Shown here: in pieces, positions 16,744 through 25,214 of the stretch
Layout: each line of letters starts with the position of its first letter
Position numbering within the stretch: position 1 is the first letter of the stretch
Source of the DNA: Sphingobium psychrophilum
GTDB taxonomy: Bacteria; Pseudomonadota; Alphaproteobacteria; Sphingomonadales; Sphingomonadaceae
Assembly: GCF_012927105.1 (NCBI RefSeq)
Contig: NZ_JABBFV010000002.1
Span: 248,001 to 312,000, forward strand
DNA length: 64,000 nt
Reading direction: 5' to 3'
Translations under genes and position numbers: made by a program
The notes under the pieces: model-generated
Databases searched by the model: none
Seen by the model: the letters and a program-made list of their open reading frames with translations, nothing else
What the model was told of the DNA's origin: nothing

Positions 16744-17724
16744 TCATGCCGGGATCAGCCCATGCCGCGCAGCGAATGTCGCGAACAGATCGGGCCAGGC
16801 CGACGCCTGCATCGTCCTGGGCAGGCGCACGCCAAAGCCATGGCCGCCATCTTCGAAAATATGGAGCGCGACCGGGCGCCTCGCCGCTTCCATCGCCTGG
16901 AACAGGGCGATGCTGTTGGCGGGCGGGACCAGTCCGTCGTCGGTCGCATGGACCAGGAAGACAGGCGGGGTCGCGGCATCGACCCGCAACTCAATCGATC
17001 GCGCCCGGCGCATGTCGGTCGATGCGTCCGGCCCCAGCAACATGTCGCGCGATCCACGATGGGTGAAGGGCGCGTCGAGACTGACGACCGGATATACCAG
17101 CCCCGCGATATCGGGCCGGGCGTCCTGCCGGTCGGCGGCGTCGACGGGATCATAGACCACTTCGGCATGGCGCGCCGCCAGCGACCCGGCCAGATGCCCA
17201 CCGGCGGAGAAGCCGAGCGCGCCGATCCGGTCCTGTGCGACACCGAGTTGGACAGCATTAGTGCGAATTATTCGCATCGCCCGCTGCGCATCCTGCAACG
17301 GCACATCCTGACGCCGCGCCCAGCCTTCGCCCGGCAGACGATAGAGCAGGATGAAGGCGGTGATGCCGCGCGCATTCAGCCAGGCGGCCTGGCTGGTTCC
17401 TTCATTGTCGTAGGACAGAAAGCCATAGCCGCCGCCCGGCACCACCAGCATCGCCGCGCCATTGGGGCGGGCAGGACGGCGCACCACCAGCACCGGCCGC
17501 GCGATGCCGGTGACCCAGCGATCGGGCGTGGCCGGGTCTTTCGACTGGTCGGCGATCTTGCGGACGATCCGCGCGCCCGTCCCGCCCGGCGGCGTGCCCG
17601 GCCACAGGTCGATCAGTTCGTCGGCGGCGCTCGTCTGCGCGAGGGCCAGGCCTGGCGCGACCAATTCCGCCGCCGTCAGCCCCGATGCCACCAACAAGGC
17701 GGCACGCCGGTCCATGTCGCTCAT
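16744..17724 (-). CDS. Exported alpha/beta-hydrolase, acetyl esterase (BD-FAE/AXE-like)
   Basis: 326 residues from the ATG at 17724, which overlaps the IclR stop (ATGA). The N-terminus MSDMDRRAALLVASGL resembles an export signal ending near ALAQ. The fold has the oxyanion motif VVPGGGYGFLSYDNEG, the nucleophile elbow GFSAGGHLAG, an Asp in HATDDGLVPPANS and a His in EDGGHGFGV. This set matches bacterial acetyl-xylan/acetyl-glucan esterases of the BD-FAE and Axe1-like group. Its place in a hydrolase operon suggests removal of O-acetyl groups from galactose or glucan residues before glycosidase action. Confidence 0.8.
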   Translation of the reverse strand: MSDMDRRAALLVASGLTAAELVAPGLALAQTSAADELIDLWPGTPPGGTGARIVRKIADQSKDPATPDRWVTGIARPVLVVRRPARPNGAAMLVVPGGGYGFLSYDNEGTSQAAWLNARGITAFILLYRLPGEGWARRQDVPLQDAQRAMRIIRTNAVQLGVAQDRIGALGFSAGGHLAGSLAARHAEVVYDPVDAADRQDARPDIAGLVYPVVSLDAPFTHRGSRDMLLGPDASTDMRRARSIELRVDAATPPVFLVHATDDGLVPPANSIALFQAMEAARRPVALHIFEDGGHGFGVRLPRTMQASAWPDLFATFAARHGLIPA

Positions 17725-18506
17725 TGTCCGCCCTCCACCTCGCGAGGAGGCACCAGCATGATCGGCGACATCGCGCCGCCGATCGTGGCGGCCGCATTGC
17801 GCACCAGCAGGCTGCACGCCTCCACCGTCGCCCGGTTCGCCGCGCCATCGACGAACGGCATGGTCAGCGCCGCACGCGCGACCCCGCCGGCCAGGATCGG
17901 CGCGGACAGGTCGGTAATGCCGGTCAACATCGGGCTGGGCGCGATCGCGCCGCCATTGGCCACCGCCGCGTCGAGCCGTTCGGTCAATTCGGCCTCGTCC
18001 AGCGTCTCGCCGGTGGCGCGGATGTCGTCCAGCATCGCCGTCCGCGCGTCTGGCGGCTGGAAGGCGAGCAGGATGCGCCCGGAATTGGACCGGTGCAGCG
18101 GCCGGCGATAGCCTACGCGCACGGCAAAGCCCGACAGGCCCGGTGCTTCAATGGCGATGATAACGACCATTTCCGCGCCTGACGCGACGGCGAGGTGACA
18201 GCTCTGCCCGGTCCTGCGCGCCAGATCCTGCATCACCGGCAGGGCGGTGGAGGCGAGGTCACGAATCGGCGGCTGGCTCATGCCAAGCGCAAACAGCCGG
18301 TTGGTCAGGCGATAGCCTTCCTCGGCACGGGCAATATAACCATGCTCTTCCAGCACCTGCAACATGCGGAAAATTTCGCTGACCGACCGGCCCAGAGCGA
18401 TGGATATGTCAGACATTATCAACGGATCGCTTGCGGCGGCGAGCAATTCCAATATCTCAAGCCCTTTGGTCAGGGCGGGTGCCTGATAGCGCGACTTGCC
18501 GGTCAT
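17721..18506 (-). CDS. IclR-family transcriptional regulator of the xyloglucan/fucose locus
   Basis: 261 residues. The N-terminal winged helix (ALTKGLEILELLAAASDPLI, then DISIALGRSVSEIFRMLQVL and EHGYIARAEEGYRLT) is followed by an IclR effector domain (RTGQSCHLAVASGAEMVV, VRVGYRRPLHRSNSGRILLA, then GITDLSAPILAGGVARAALT). GGGGAGGAG upstream makes a strong ribosome site. It is the first gene of the minus-strand hydrolase operon and faces the TonB receptor operon. Autoregulation and control of both operons from the shared 243-base spacer is the simplest model. The inducer may be a sugar or a sugar acid from fucose breakdown; this is inference. Confidence 0.88.
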   Translation of the reverse strand: MTGKSRYQAPALTKGLEILELLAAASDPLIMSDISIALGRSVSEIFRMLQVLEEHGYIARAEEGYRLTNRLFALGMSQPPIRDLASTALPVMQDLARRTGQSCHLAVASGAEMVVIIAIEAPGLSGFAVRVGYRRPLHRSNSGRILLAFQPPDARTAMLDDIRATGETLDEAELTERLDAAVANGGAIAPSPMLTGITDLSAPILAGGVARAALTMPFVDGAANRATVEACSLLVRNAAATIGGAMSPIMLVPPREVEGGQ

Positions 18507-18576
18507 TCTGCTCCTCCCCGAACCGATGCTCCTGGGTATCGGAGCCGCCTTGCCGGTGCCCCTTTCTAACCACTGT

Positions 18577-18620
18577 CCACATATGAAATCAATTTTTATA
18601 TTTCATAATTCAAAATGTGG
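18577..18620. promoter_or_regulatory. Nested inverted repeats in the divergent promoter, candidate IclR operator
   Basis: Inside the AT-rich spacer, TATGAAAT (18582-18589) pairs with ATTTCATA (18600-18607) across ten bases. Outside these, CCACAT (18577-18582) pairs with ATGTGG (18615-18620). IclR proteins bind imperfect palindromes of about this scale next to their own gene. The rest of the 18507-18749 spacer holds a LacI-like 14-mer and the receptor's ribosome site; no gene is visible in it. Confidence 0.5.
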
Positions 18621-18639
18621 GAGTAATGGGAGGTCGTCT

Positions 18640-18653
18640 TGTTACCGCTCCCA
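18640..18653. promoter_or_regulatory. Candidate LacI-family operator upstream of the TonB receptor
   Basis: TGTTACCGCTCCCA matches the 14-mer at 7682-7695 at 11 of 14 positions, including the central CGCT. It lies 96 bases before the receptor start. It may be the site of a regulator encoded elsewhere that also controls the GH2 gene. Confidence 0.45.
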
Positions 18654-18749
18654 AAGCGGGACTAGGCGCATAAGGGAAGGTTTTCGGCGGCCCGAAGCGG
18701 TCGCGAATCGAACGCTCCGATCGGGGCGTCAGGGAGAGGAAGGGATTTC

Positions 18750-21443
18750 ATGACCAAGATCACGCCTATGCCGCGTCGCGCTGCGTTGCTGGCCGGCATT
18801 TCGATCGCCAGCATCGCGCTGGGGAGCGACGTCCACGCGCAGGAAGCCACGCCGCCGCAGCCCGCCGCGACCGAAGGCGACATCGTCGTCACCGGCGTCC
18901 GCGCCAGCCTGTCGAGCGCCCAGGCGATCAAACGCAACAGCGACGTCATCGTCGATTCGATCGTCGCGGAAGACATCGGCAAGCTGCCTGACCGCAACGT
19001 CGCAGAGGCGCTCCAGCGCATTCCCGGCATCCAGGTCCAGCGCCGTTTTGGCGAAGGCAGTTCAGTCGCGATCCGCGGCCTTACTCAGGTGCGGACCGAA
19101 CTGAACGGTCGCGACATCTTCACCGCCAGCGGCGCCAACCAGCTTAACCTGGAGGATATTCCTTCTGAACTGCTGTCCGGCATCGACGTCTATAAAAATC
19201 CGTCGGCCGACCTGATCGAAGATCAGTTGTCGGGCACGATCAATTTCCGCACCCGCAAGGCGTTCGACTTTGACGGTTTCAAGGCGGCGGCATCCCTGAC
19301 CCAGAGTCATTTCGACCTGGTCGACCGTTACAAGCCGTCGGCCTCGCTCCTGCTGAGCAATCGTTGGGACACGGGCATCGGTGAGATCGGCATCCTTGCC
19401 AGTGTCTCCTTCCAGAAGACCGCCTTCCGTCAGGATACTATTTCGACCGAGCCTTTCTATACGCTCGATCCCTCTGTGCCCGGCGATGCCGCCGTGCTGG
19501 CGACCTTGGGCCGCACCGGTCAGGTGACCACGCTGCCCCACGGCACCGGCATTGGCGAAGTCTATGGCGACCGCCGCCGCCTGGGCACCGACGTATCGGT
19601 CCAGTGGCGCCCCAGCGACACGTTGGAGTTGACCGCCGAAGTCTTCCGTTCGGATTATAAGTTCCGCTACGACGACTATAGCTTCTTCGCCTATACGTCG
19701 AACAGCGCGATCCAGCCGCTGCCAGGCGCGCCGTTCACCTATGCCGATAATGGCGATTTTCAGAGCGGCACATTCATCAACCTGCCCGTCGGCAACAACA
19801 CCAGTGCGGAAACGCGCCGGTCGAAGACGACCGATTATTCGCTGAACCTGAAATGGAAGCCGAGCGCCAACCTGACTGTTACGGCCGACGGCCAATATGT
19901 GGACGCAAAAACGAAAAATCTGCGTTCGATCTTCGGCCTGAACGGCACCGCCGATACGCTGTATCAGGATATTTCGGGATCGGTGCCGGTCGTGAATATC
20001 GGTTCGGCCACTGGCCTTGCCAATCCGGCGACCTACAACAGCGCCTTCTACCTCGACAATCTCAACGAATCGAAGGCGTCGGACAGGACGGCAAGGCTGG
20101 ACGCCGAATATCGCTTCGACGGGGGCATCCTCTCGTCGATCAAGGCGGGCATCCGCTTTGCTGACCGCAAAAACCGGACGATCGACACCGGCTATCGCTA
20201 TACCGGCCTGGCAGGCATTCCCAGCCAGTTGGAAAATGTCGATCTGAGTAATTTTTTCCGCGGCGACGCCGACCTGTTCGGCAACATCATCGCCTTCAAC
20301 CGTGGCATTATCCGCAACTATCAGGATACGCTAGACACGCTGGGTATCGCCGGCCCGCCGGCCTATGTCCAGAGCGGCACCAACGCGCAGCGCCAGAAGA
20401 CCTGGACCGGCTATGCCACCGCCTTCTTCAAGACCGATCCTGTCGATGGCAATATCGGCGTGCGCGTCGTGCGCACCGATCTCGACGTATCGGGCTTCTA
20501 CCAGCAGATCGCGATCATCCAGAATCCCGACGGCACCGAAAGCAACGGCCCGGCCGAGTTCAATCCCATCAATGCGTCGCGCAGCTATACCTCGGTGCTG
20601 CCCAGCCTGAACCTGCGCGTTCACCTGGCCGATGACCTGCAACTGCGCCTGGCGGCGGCGAAGAATATTTCGCGGCCCAGCTTTGGCCAGTTGAACCCCA
20701 GCCTCAACATCACCGAACCAGGCCAGGCGCAGCAGGATCAGTTGCACCTGACCAGCGGTGGGAACCCCTATCTAAAGCCGATGAAGTCGGACAATCTCGA
20801 CCTGTCGCTGGAATGGTATTTCTCCCGGACCGGGTCGCTGACAGCCGCCGGATTCTACAAAAACATCAAAAACTATATTCAGACGGCGGTCGCGGCCCGC
20901 GACGTAACCTTCAACAATGGCAACACATATGAATATCAGGTCACGTCGTTCAACAATGTCGCCAAGGGCAAGGTGAAGGGGTTTGAACTGGCCTACCAGC
21001 AGTTCTTCGACTTCCTGCCTGGACCGCTCAGTGGCCTGGGCATGCAGGCGAACTTCACTTATGTAGATTCAAAGGCACCGTCTCCGGCGACGATCGGCCC
21101 GGTCGTCAACGTGCCGCTGGAATTGCTGTCGAAATATAATTATAATATCGTCGGCATCTACGAGCTGGGCGGCCTGTCCGCGCGCGTCGCCTATAACTGG
21201 CGCAGCAAATATGTCGTCACGACGGCGGGCAACGGAACCGGCAACCTGCCAATCTTTAACAAACCCTTCGGTCAGCTGGACGCATCAGTCAGCTATAATG
21301 TCACGCCGCAATTCGCCCTGGCGGTAGATGGCGTGAACCTGACCAATACGCGCCGGTCCACCTATTTCGGGATCGACAGCCGTCCGCGCGACGTCGTCGT
21401 CAACGACCGTCGCATCAGCTTGACCGCCCGCATCACCTATTGA
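18750..21443 (+). CDS. TonB-dependent outer-membrane receptor (TonB-Xanth-Caul type), oligosaccharide uptake
   Basis: 897 residues, start preceded by GGGAGAGGAAGGG. A signal peptide ends near VHAQ. The TonB box is DIVVTGVRAS. The plug domain follows (VAEDIGKLPDRNVAEALQRI, GSSVAIRGLTQVRTELNGRD), then a 22-strand-type barrel that ends in RISLTARITY, with the aromatic last residue needed for outer-membrane insertion. Receptors of this class usually import oligosaccharides in sphingomonads and caulobacters. It heads a seven-gene plus-strand operon for fucose handling and is divergent from the glycosidase operon, so side-chain-bearing xyloglucan oligosaccharides are the best guess for its ligand. 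Confidence 0.9.
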   Translation: MTKITPMPRRAALLAGISIASIALGSDVHAQEATPPQPAATEGDIVVTGVRASLSSAQAIKRNSDVIVDSIVAEDIGKLPDRNVAEALQRIPGIQVQRRFGEGSSVAIRGLTQVRTELNGRDIFTASGANQLNLEDIPSELLSGIDVYKNPSADLIEDQLSGTINFRTRKAFDFDGFKAAASLTQSHFDLVDRYKPSASLLLSNRWDTGIGEIGILASVSFQKTAFRQDTISTEPFYTLDPSVPGDAAVLATLGRTGQVTTLPHGTGIGEVYGDRRRLGTDVSVQWRPSDTLELTAEVFRSDYKFRYDDYSFFAYTSNSAIQPLPGAPFTYADNGDFQSGTFINLPVGNNTSAETRRSKTTDYSLNLKWKPSANLTVTADGQYVDAKTKNLRSIFGLNGTADTLYQDISGSVPVVNIGSATGLANPATYNSAFYLDNLNESKASDRTARLDAEYRFDGGILSSIKAGIRFADRKNRTIDTGYRYTGLAGIPSQLENVDLSNFFRGDADLFGNIIAFNRGIIRNYQDTLDTLGIAGPPAYVQSGTNAQRQKTWTGYATAFFKTDPVDGNIGVRVVRTDLDVSGFYQQIAIIQNPDGTESNGPAEFNPINASRSYTSVLPSLNLRVHLADDLQLRLAAAKNISRPSFGQLNPSLNITEPGQAQQDQLHLTSGGNPYLKPMKSDNLDLSLEWYFSRTGSLTAAGFYKNIKNYIQTAVAARDVTFNNGNTYEYQVTSFNNVAKGKVKGFELAYQQFFDFLPGPLSGLGMQANFTYVDSKAPSPATIGPVVNVPLELLSKYNYNIVGIYELGGLSARVAYNWRSKYVVTTAGNGTGNLPIFNKPFGQLDASVSYNVTPQFALAVDGVNLTNTRRSTYFGIDSRPRDVVVNDRRISLTARITY

Positions 21444-21479
21444 TCCGCCATGCGGGCGTTTCTACCGTCCCTCCCCTGG

Positions 21480-21513
21480 TAGACCGGCCCCTTAAAGGAC
21501 CGGTCTATCTTTT
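21480..21513 (+). terminator. Rho-independent terminator/attenuator between the TonB receptor and fucP
   Basis: TAGACCGG (21480-21487) pairs with CCGGTCTA (21500-21507), and the twelve-base loop can extend the pairing; TCTTTTT follows directly. It sits inside what otherwise looks like one operon, so it may lower transcription of the permease and catabolic genes relative to the receptor. Confidence 0.75.
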
Positions 21514-21535
21514 TAGGAAGACAGAGGATGAACTG

Positions 21536-22759
21536 ATGCACATCCAGCAAGCCGGCGTCGAACGGCGCAGCCGGGCGGCGATGGTCCTGACCACCGGCCT
21601 CTTCTTCCTGTGGGGAGTGGCGAACAACCTCAACGACGTGCTGATCGCCCATTTCCGGCACGTCTTTTCGCTGTCGGATTTCCAGTCGGGCCTGGTCCAG
21701 TCGGCCTTCTATCTCGGCTATTTCTGTTTCGCCATTCCCGCCGCGCTGGCGGCCGAGCGGCTGGGCTATAAGGCGACGGTCATCCTTGGCCTGCTGCTGT
21801 TCGGCGGCGGCGCGCTGCTGTTCCTGCCGGCCTCGACGCAACTGAGCTATGGCTTTTTCCTGTTCGCCCTGTTCGTAATCGCCAGCGGCCTGGCCTTTCT
21901 GGAAACGGCCGCCAATCCGATGGTCGCGGCGATGGGACCGGTTGAGGGGGCGGCGCAGCGCCTCAACCTGGCGCAGGCGTTCAACCCGCTGGGGTCGATC
22001 GCCGGCGTGGCGCTGGGTGCGACGCTGATCCTGTCCGATGCGCCACAACAGGGCGCGGCGGGCGCGGCGGCGGTGCAACTCCCTTATCTCGGTATCGCGG
22101 CGGTCGTGCTGGGCTGGGCCGCGGTGCTGGCCTTCACCCGCTTTCCTCGCGCCGCCACCCAGGCAGACGGCAGCGGCGGGTCGGCGCTGGCGGGCTATGG
22201 CGCGTTGCTTCGGCGGCCGCGCTACATGGCGGGAGTGGCCGCGCAATTTTTCTATGTCGGCGCGCAGGTCGGCATCTGGAGCTACCTTATCCGCTATGCG
22301 CAAAGCGTCATGCCCGGCATCGGCGCGCAAAAGGCGGCCTGGCTGCTCACCCTGTCGCTAGCGCTGTTCATGATCGGCCGTTTCATCGGCGCGGCCTTGC
22401 TATCCCGGTTCGACGGCGCGCGGCTGATGGTGCTTTTCGCGGCGATCAATATCATCCTGTCGCTGGTGGCGGTGGCGGGCGGCCTCGTCGGCCTTGTCGC
22501 GCTGGTGGCGACCAGCTTCTTCATGTCGATCATGTACCCGACCATCTTTGTCCTGTCGCTGCGCGGCTTGGGACCACTGACCAAAGCGGGTGCATCGATG
22601 ATCGTGATGGCTATCATCGGCGGCGCGGTGCTGACCATGGCGATGGGCCTGCTGTCCGACCTGGCCGGTACGATCCGCGCGGCGATGATCGTGCCAGCGC
22701 TCTGCTTCGCGGTCGTGGCGCTGTACGCTCGCGCCGCGCGGCGGGAGGGGGCGACATGA
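21536..22759 (+). CDS. fucP: L-fucose permease, FucP-type MFS transporter
   Basis: 407 residues from the ATG at 21536, seven bases after AGAGGA. About twelve hydrophobic segments are present. The N-terminus FFLWGVANNLNDVLIAHFRH is the hallmark of FucP-type sugar:proton symporters (NNLND with the buried Asp), and FLETAANPMVAAMGP and QAFNPLGSIAGVALG are conserved in the same family. It would import L-fucose released in the periplasm. It follows a terminator-like hairpin and overlaps the next gene by ATGA. Related MFS proteins carry glucose/galactose or N-acetylglucosamine, so fucose rests on the downstream pathway. Confidence 0.84.
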   Translation: MHIQQAGVERRSRAAMVLTTGLFFLWGVANNLNDVLIAHFRHVFSLSDFQSGLVQSAFYLGYFCFAIPAALAAERLGYKATVILGLLLFGGGALLFLPASTQLSYGFFLFALFVIASGLAFLETAANPMVAAMGPVEGAAQRLNLAQAFNPLGSIAGVALGATLILSDAPQQGAAGAAAVQLPYLGIAAVVLGWAAVLAFTRFPRAATQADGSGGSALAGYGALLRRPRYMAGVAAQFFYVGAQVGIWSYLIRYAQSVMPGIGAQKAAWLLTLSLALFMIGRFIGAALLSRFDGARLMVLFAAINIILSLVAVAGGLVGLVALVATSFFMSIMYPTIFVLSLRGLGPLTKAGASMIVMAIIGGAVLTMAMGLLSDLAGTIRAAMIVPALCFAVVALYARAARREGAT

Positions 22760-24015
22760 TCCCCAATTTGGGTATGGGCACCGCGCCCATCGGCAACCTC
22801 TATCGCGCCGTCAGTGACGCGGAGGCGCGCGTTACGCTGGACGCCGCCTGGGACGCGGGCATCCGCTATTATGACACCGCGCCCCATTATGGCTTCGGCC
22901 TGGCAGAACGGCGGCTGGGCGCGATGCTGGCGGAACGCGATCCCAAGCGCGAAGCGGTCCTGTCGACCAAGGTCGGCCGTCTGCTGGCACCGACCGATGC
23001 GCAGGGCGAACGGCACGGTTTCGTCGATGCCGATCCCTATGATCCGGTCTTCGACTATGGCCATGACGCGGTGCTACGATCTTTCGAGGGCAGCTGCGCG
23101 CGGCTTGGCCGCGACCGGATCGACCTGCTGCTCGCCCATGATCTCGGCCGGGCGACCCATGGCGACGATCACGACCGCCACCTGCGCGCCTTCCTGAACG
23201 GCGGCTACCGCGCAATGCGCGACCTGCGCGATGCGGGCGCGATCGGCGCGATCGGCATCGGCGTCAATGAAGTCGCGATCTGCGACGAGATACTCGACCA
23301 TGTCGCACTGGACATGATCCTGCTTGCCGGGCGCTATACGCTGCTCGATCGCAGCGCGGAGCGGTTGCTGGCGCGCTGCGCGGCGTTGGGCGTGCAGGTC
23401 ATTATCGGCGGCCCCTATAATAGCGGCATATTGGCGCGCGACCTAACCGGCCCGCTGCATTTCGACTATGCCGCCCCCAGCGCGGACATAATGGCCAAGG
23501 CGCAGCGCCTGTCGGACGCCTGTGCCGCCTTCCATGCTTCGCTGCCCGCCGCAGCGTTGCAATTCCCGCTCCGCCATCCCACCGTCGTCAGCGTCATTCC
23601 CGGCTTGGTCGGCGTGGGTCAGGTCGCCGACACGATCGCGCGCTTGTCCACCCCGATGCCTGATCCGCTCTGGCCCGCGCTAGACGCCTCACTGAAAGAG
23701 CTTCCCATGTTGCAGGACGACGCACGCCTGATCCTGCTGCATCCGGACGATAATGTCCTGATCTGCGTTCGCGCAATCGAAGCGGGCGATATCCTTCCGG
23801 TATCGGGCGGGACGATCCCCGCGCGCGAGGGCATCGCCATCGGCCACAAGATCGCCCGCGCGCCGCTGAGTGCCGGGGACAAGGTCATCAAATATGGCGC
23901 GCCGATCGGGTCGATGACCGCCAATGCCGTCAGCGGCGACTGGGTGCACATGCATAATATGAAAAGCGACTATATTAGCAGCCACACGCGCACCGCGCTG
24001 GAGGAAGGCGCATGA
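22756..24015 (+). CDS. Fusion of aldo-keto reductase (L-fucose dehydrogenase) with UxaA-type SAF domain
   Basis: 419 residues. Residues 1 to about 315 form an aldo-keto reductase with the catalytic tetrad D40, Y45, K72 and H128 (YYDTAPHYG, STKVGR, DLLLAHDLG), like D-threo-aldose/L-fucose dehydrogenases. From M318 the protein continues without a stop into a SAF domain like the small subunit of altronate/galactarate/sulfolactate lyases: LLHPDDNVLICVRAIEAGD, GHKIARAPL, KVIKYGAPIG and VHMHNMK, so H329, H364, H398 and H400 are all kept. The ATG at 23707 has a weak GAAAGAG before it and could start a separate small subunit as well. The large dehydratase subunit is the next gene. The protein therefore may hold pathway step 1 and half of step 3. 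Confidence 0.85.
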   Translation: MIPNLGMGTAPIGNLYRAVSDAEARVTLDAAWDAGIRYYDTAPHYGFGLAERRLGAMLAERDPKREAVLSTKVGRLLAPTDAQGERHGFVDADPYDPVFDYGHDAVLRSFEGSCARLGRDRIDLLLAHDLGRATHGDDHDRHLRAFLNGGYRAMRDLRDAGAIGAIGIGVNEVAICDEILDHVALDMILLAGRYTLLDRSAERLLARCAALGVQVIIGGPYNSGILARDLTGPLHFDYAAPSADIMAKAQRLSDACAAFHASLPAAALQFPLRHPTVVSVIPGLVGVGQVADTIARLSTPMPDPLWPALDASLKELPMLQDDARLILLHPDDNVLICVRAIEAGDILPVSGGTIPAREGIAIGHKIARAPLSAGDKVIKYGAPIGSMTANAVSGDWVHMHNMKSDYISSHTRTALEEGA

Positions 24016-25214
24016 TAGAGGCCTGGCTCCGGCAGGATGGGCGCAAGGGCATCCGCAATGTCGTTGCGGTCGCCTATCTGGTCGAATGCGCGCATCATGT
24101 CGCACGGCGGATCGTGGACAAGGCGGACGATCCCGACGTCCAGCTGATCGGCTTCCCCGGCTGCTATCCCAATGCCTATGCGGCCAAGGTGATGGAGGCG
24201 ATCGCCACCCATCCCAATGTCGGCGGCCTCGTGATCGTGTCGCTGGGGTGCGAGAGTTTCAATCGAGAGCGGCTGCTGGCGGTGGCGCGGGCGAGCGGGC
24301 GGCCCGCCGAATTGCTGGTGATTCAGGAAACGGGCGGCACCGCCGCGACGATCGCAGCGGGCGTGGAAGCGGTGGCGCGGGTGCGCGCGGCCATCGCCGA
24401 TGTGCCGCGCGGGCCGATGGGCGTGGAGGAACTGATCGTCGGCACCATCTGCGGCGGGTCGGACGGGACCAGCGGCATCACCGCCAACCCGGCAGTCGGC
24501 CGCGCCTTCGACCGGCTGGTCGCGGAAGGCGCGGCCTGCATTTTCGAAGAAACGGGCGAATTGGTCGGCTGTGAGACGATCATGGCCGACCGCGCCCGCA
24601 CGCCGGAACTCGCCGTCGCGATAGAGGAATGCGTGCAGAAGGCGGAACGCTATTACACGATCATGGGCTTTGGCAGCTTCGCGCCGGGCAATGCCGAAGG
24701 TGGCCTGACGACGCAGGAGGAAAAGTCGATGGGCGCCTATAGCAAATCCGGCTCCTCGACCATCGACGGAATATTGAAGCCGGGCGACCTGCCGCCCACC
24801 GGCGGTCTCTATCTGCTCGACGTGGTGCCCGATGGCGAACCGCGCTTCGGTTTCCCCAATATCTCCGACAATGCGGAAATCGTCGAACTGATCGCCTGCG
24901 GCGCTCATCTGACGCTCTTCACTACCGGGCGCGGGTCGGTGGTCGGATCGGCCATATCGCCGGTCATCAAGATCTGCGCCAATCCCGACACTGGCCGCCG
25001 CCTGGCCGCTGACATGGACGTCAACGCTGGGCGCATATTGGAAGGCGAGGCCACGCTGGAGCAGGTCGGCACGGAAATCTACGACAAGGTGCTCAGCGTT
25101 GCCGCGGGCGAACGCAGTATCTCCGAACAATTGGGCCATCAGGAGTTTATTTTGACCTACAAGGCGTTCGATCCCATCGGTCCCGACTGTCTGCCCACAA
25201 GGACCCGCGCATGA
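24012..25214 (+). CDS. UxaA-family dehydratase, large subunit (probable L-fuconate dehydratase)
   Basis: 400 residues starting in an ATGA overlap. It matches the large domain of altronate/galactarate dehydratases and SuyB-type sulfo-lyases: GFPGCYPNAYAAKVMEAIA, VIVSLGCESFNRERL, IQETGGTAATIAAGV, ICGGSDGTSGITANPAVGRA, and TIMGFGSFAPGNAEGGLTTQEEKSMGA. The N-terminal SAF domain of full-length UxaA (~495 residues) is missing here and is instead carried by the C-terminus of the preceding protein. In the fucose pathway it would dehydrate L-fuconate to 2-keto-3-deoxy-L-fuconate, a step usually done by an enolase-superfamily enzyme. Exact substrate is inferred from neighbours. Confidence 0.83.
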   Translation: MIEAWLRQDGRKGIRNVVAVAYLVECAHHVARRIVDKADDPDVQLIGFPGCYPNAYAAKVMEAIATHPNVGGLVIVSLGCESFNRERLLAVARASGRPAELLVIQETGGTAATIAAGVEAVARVRAAIADVPRGPMGVEELIVGTICGGSDGTSGITANPAVGRAFDRLVAEGAACIFEETGELVGCETIMADRARTPELAVAIEECVQKAERYYTIMGFGSFAPGNAEGGLTTQEEKSMGAYSKSGSSTIDGILKPGDLPPTGGLYLLDVVPDGEPRFGFPNISDNAEIVELIACGAHLTLFTTGRGSVVGSAISPVIKICANPDTGRRLAADMDVNAGRILEGEATLEQVGTEIYDKVLSVAAGERSISEQLGHQEFILTYKAFDPIGPDCLPTRTRA

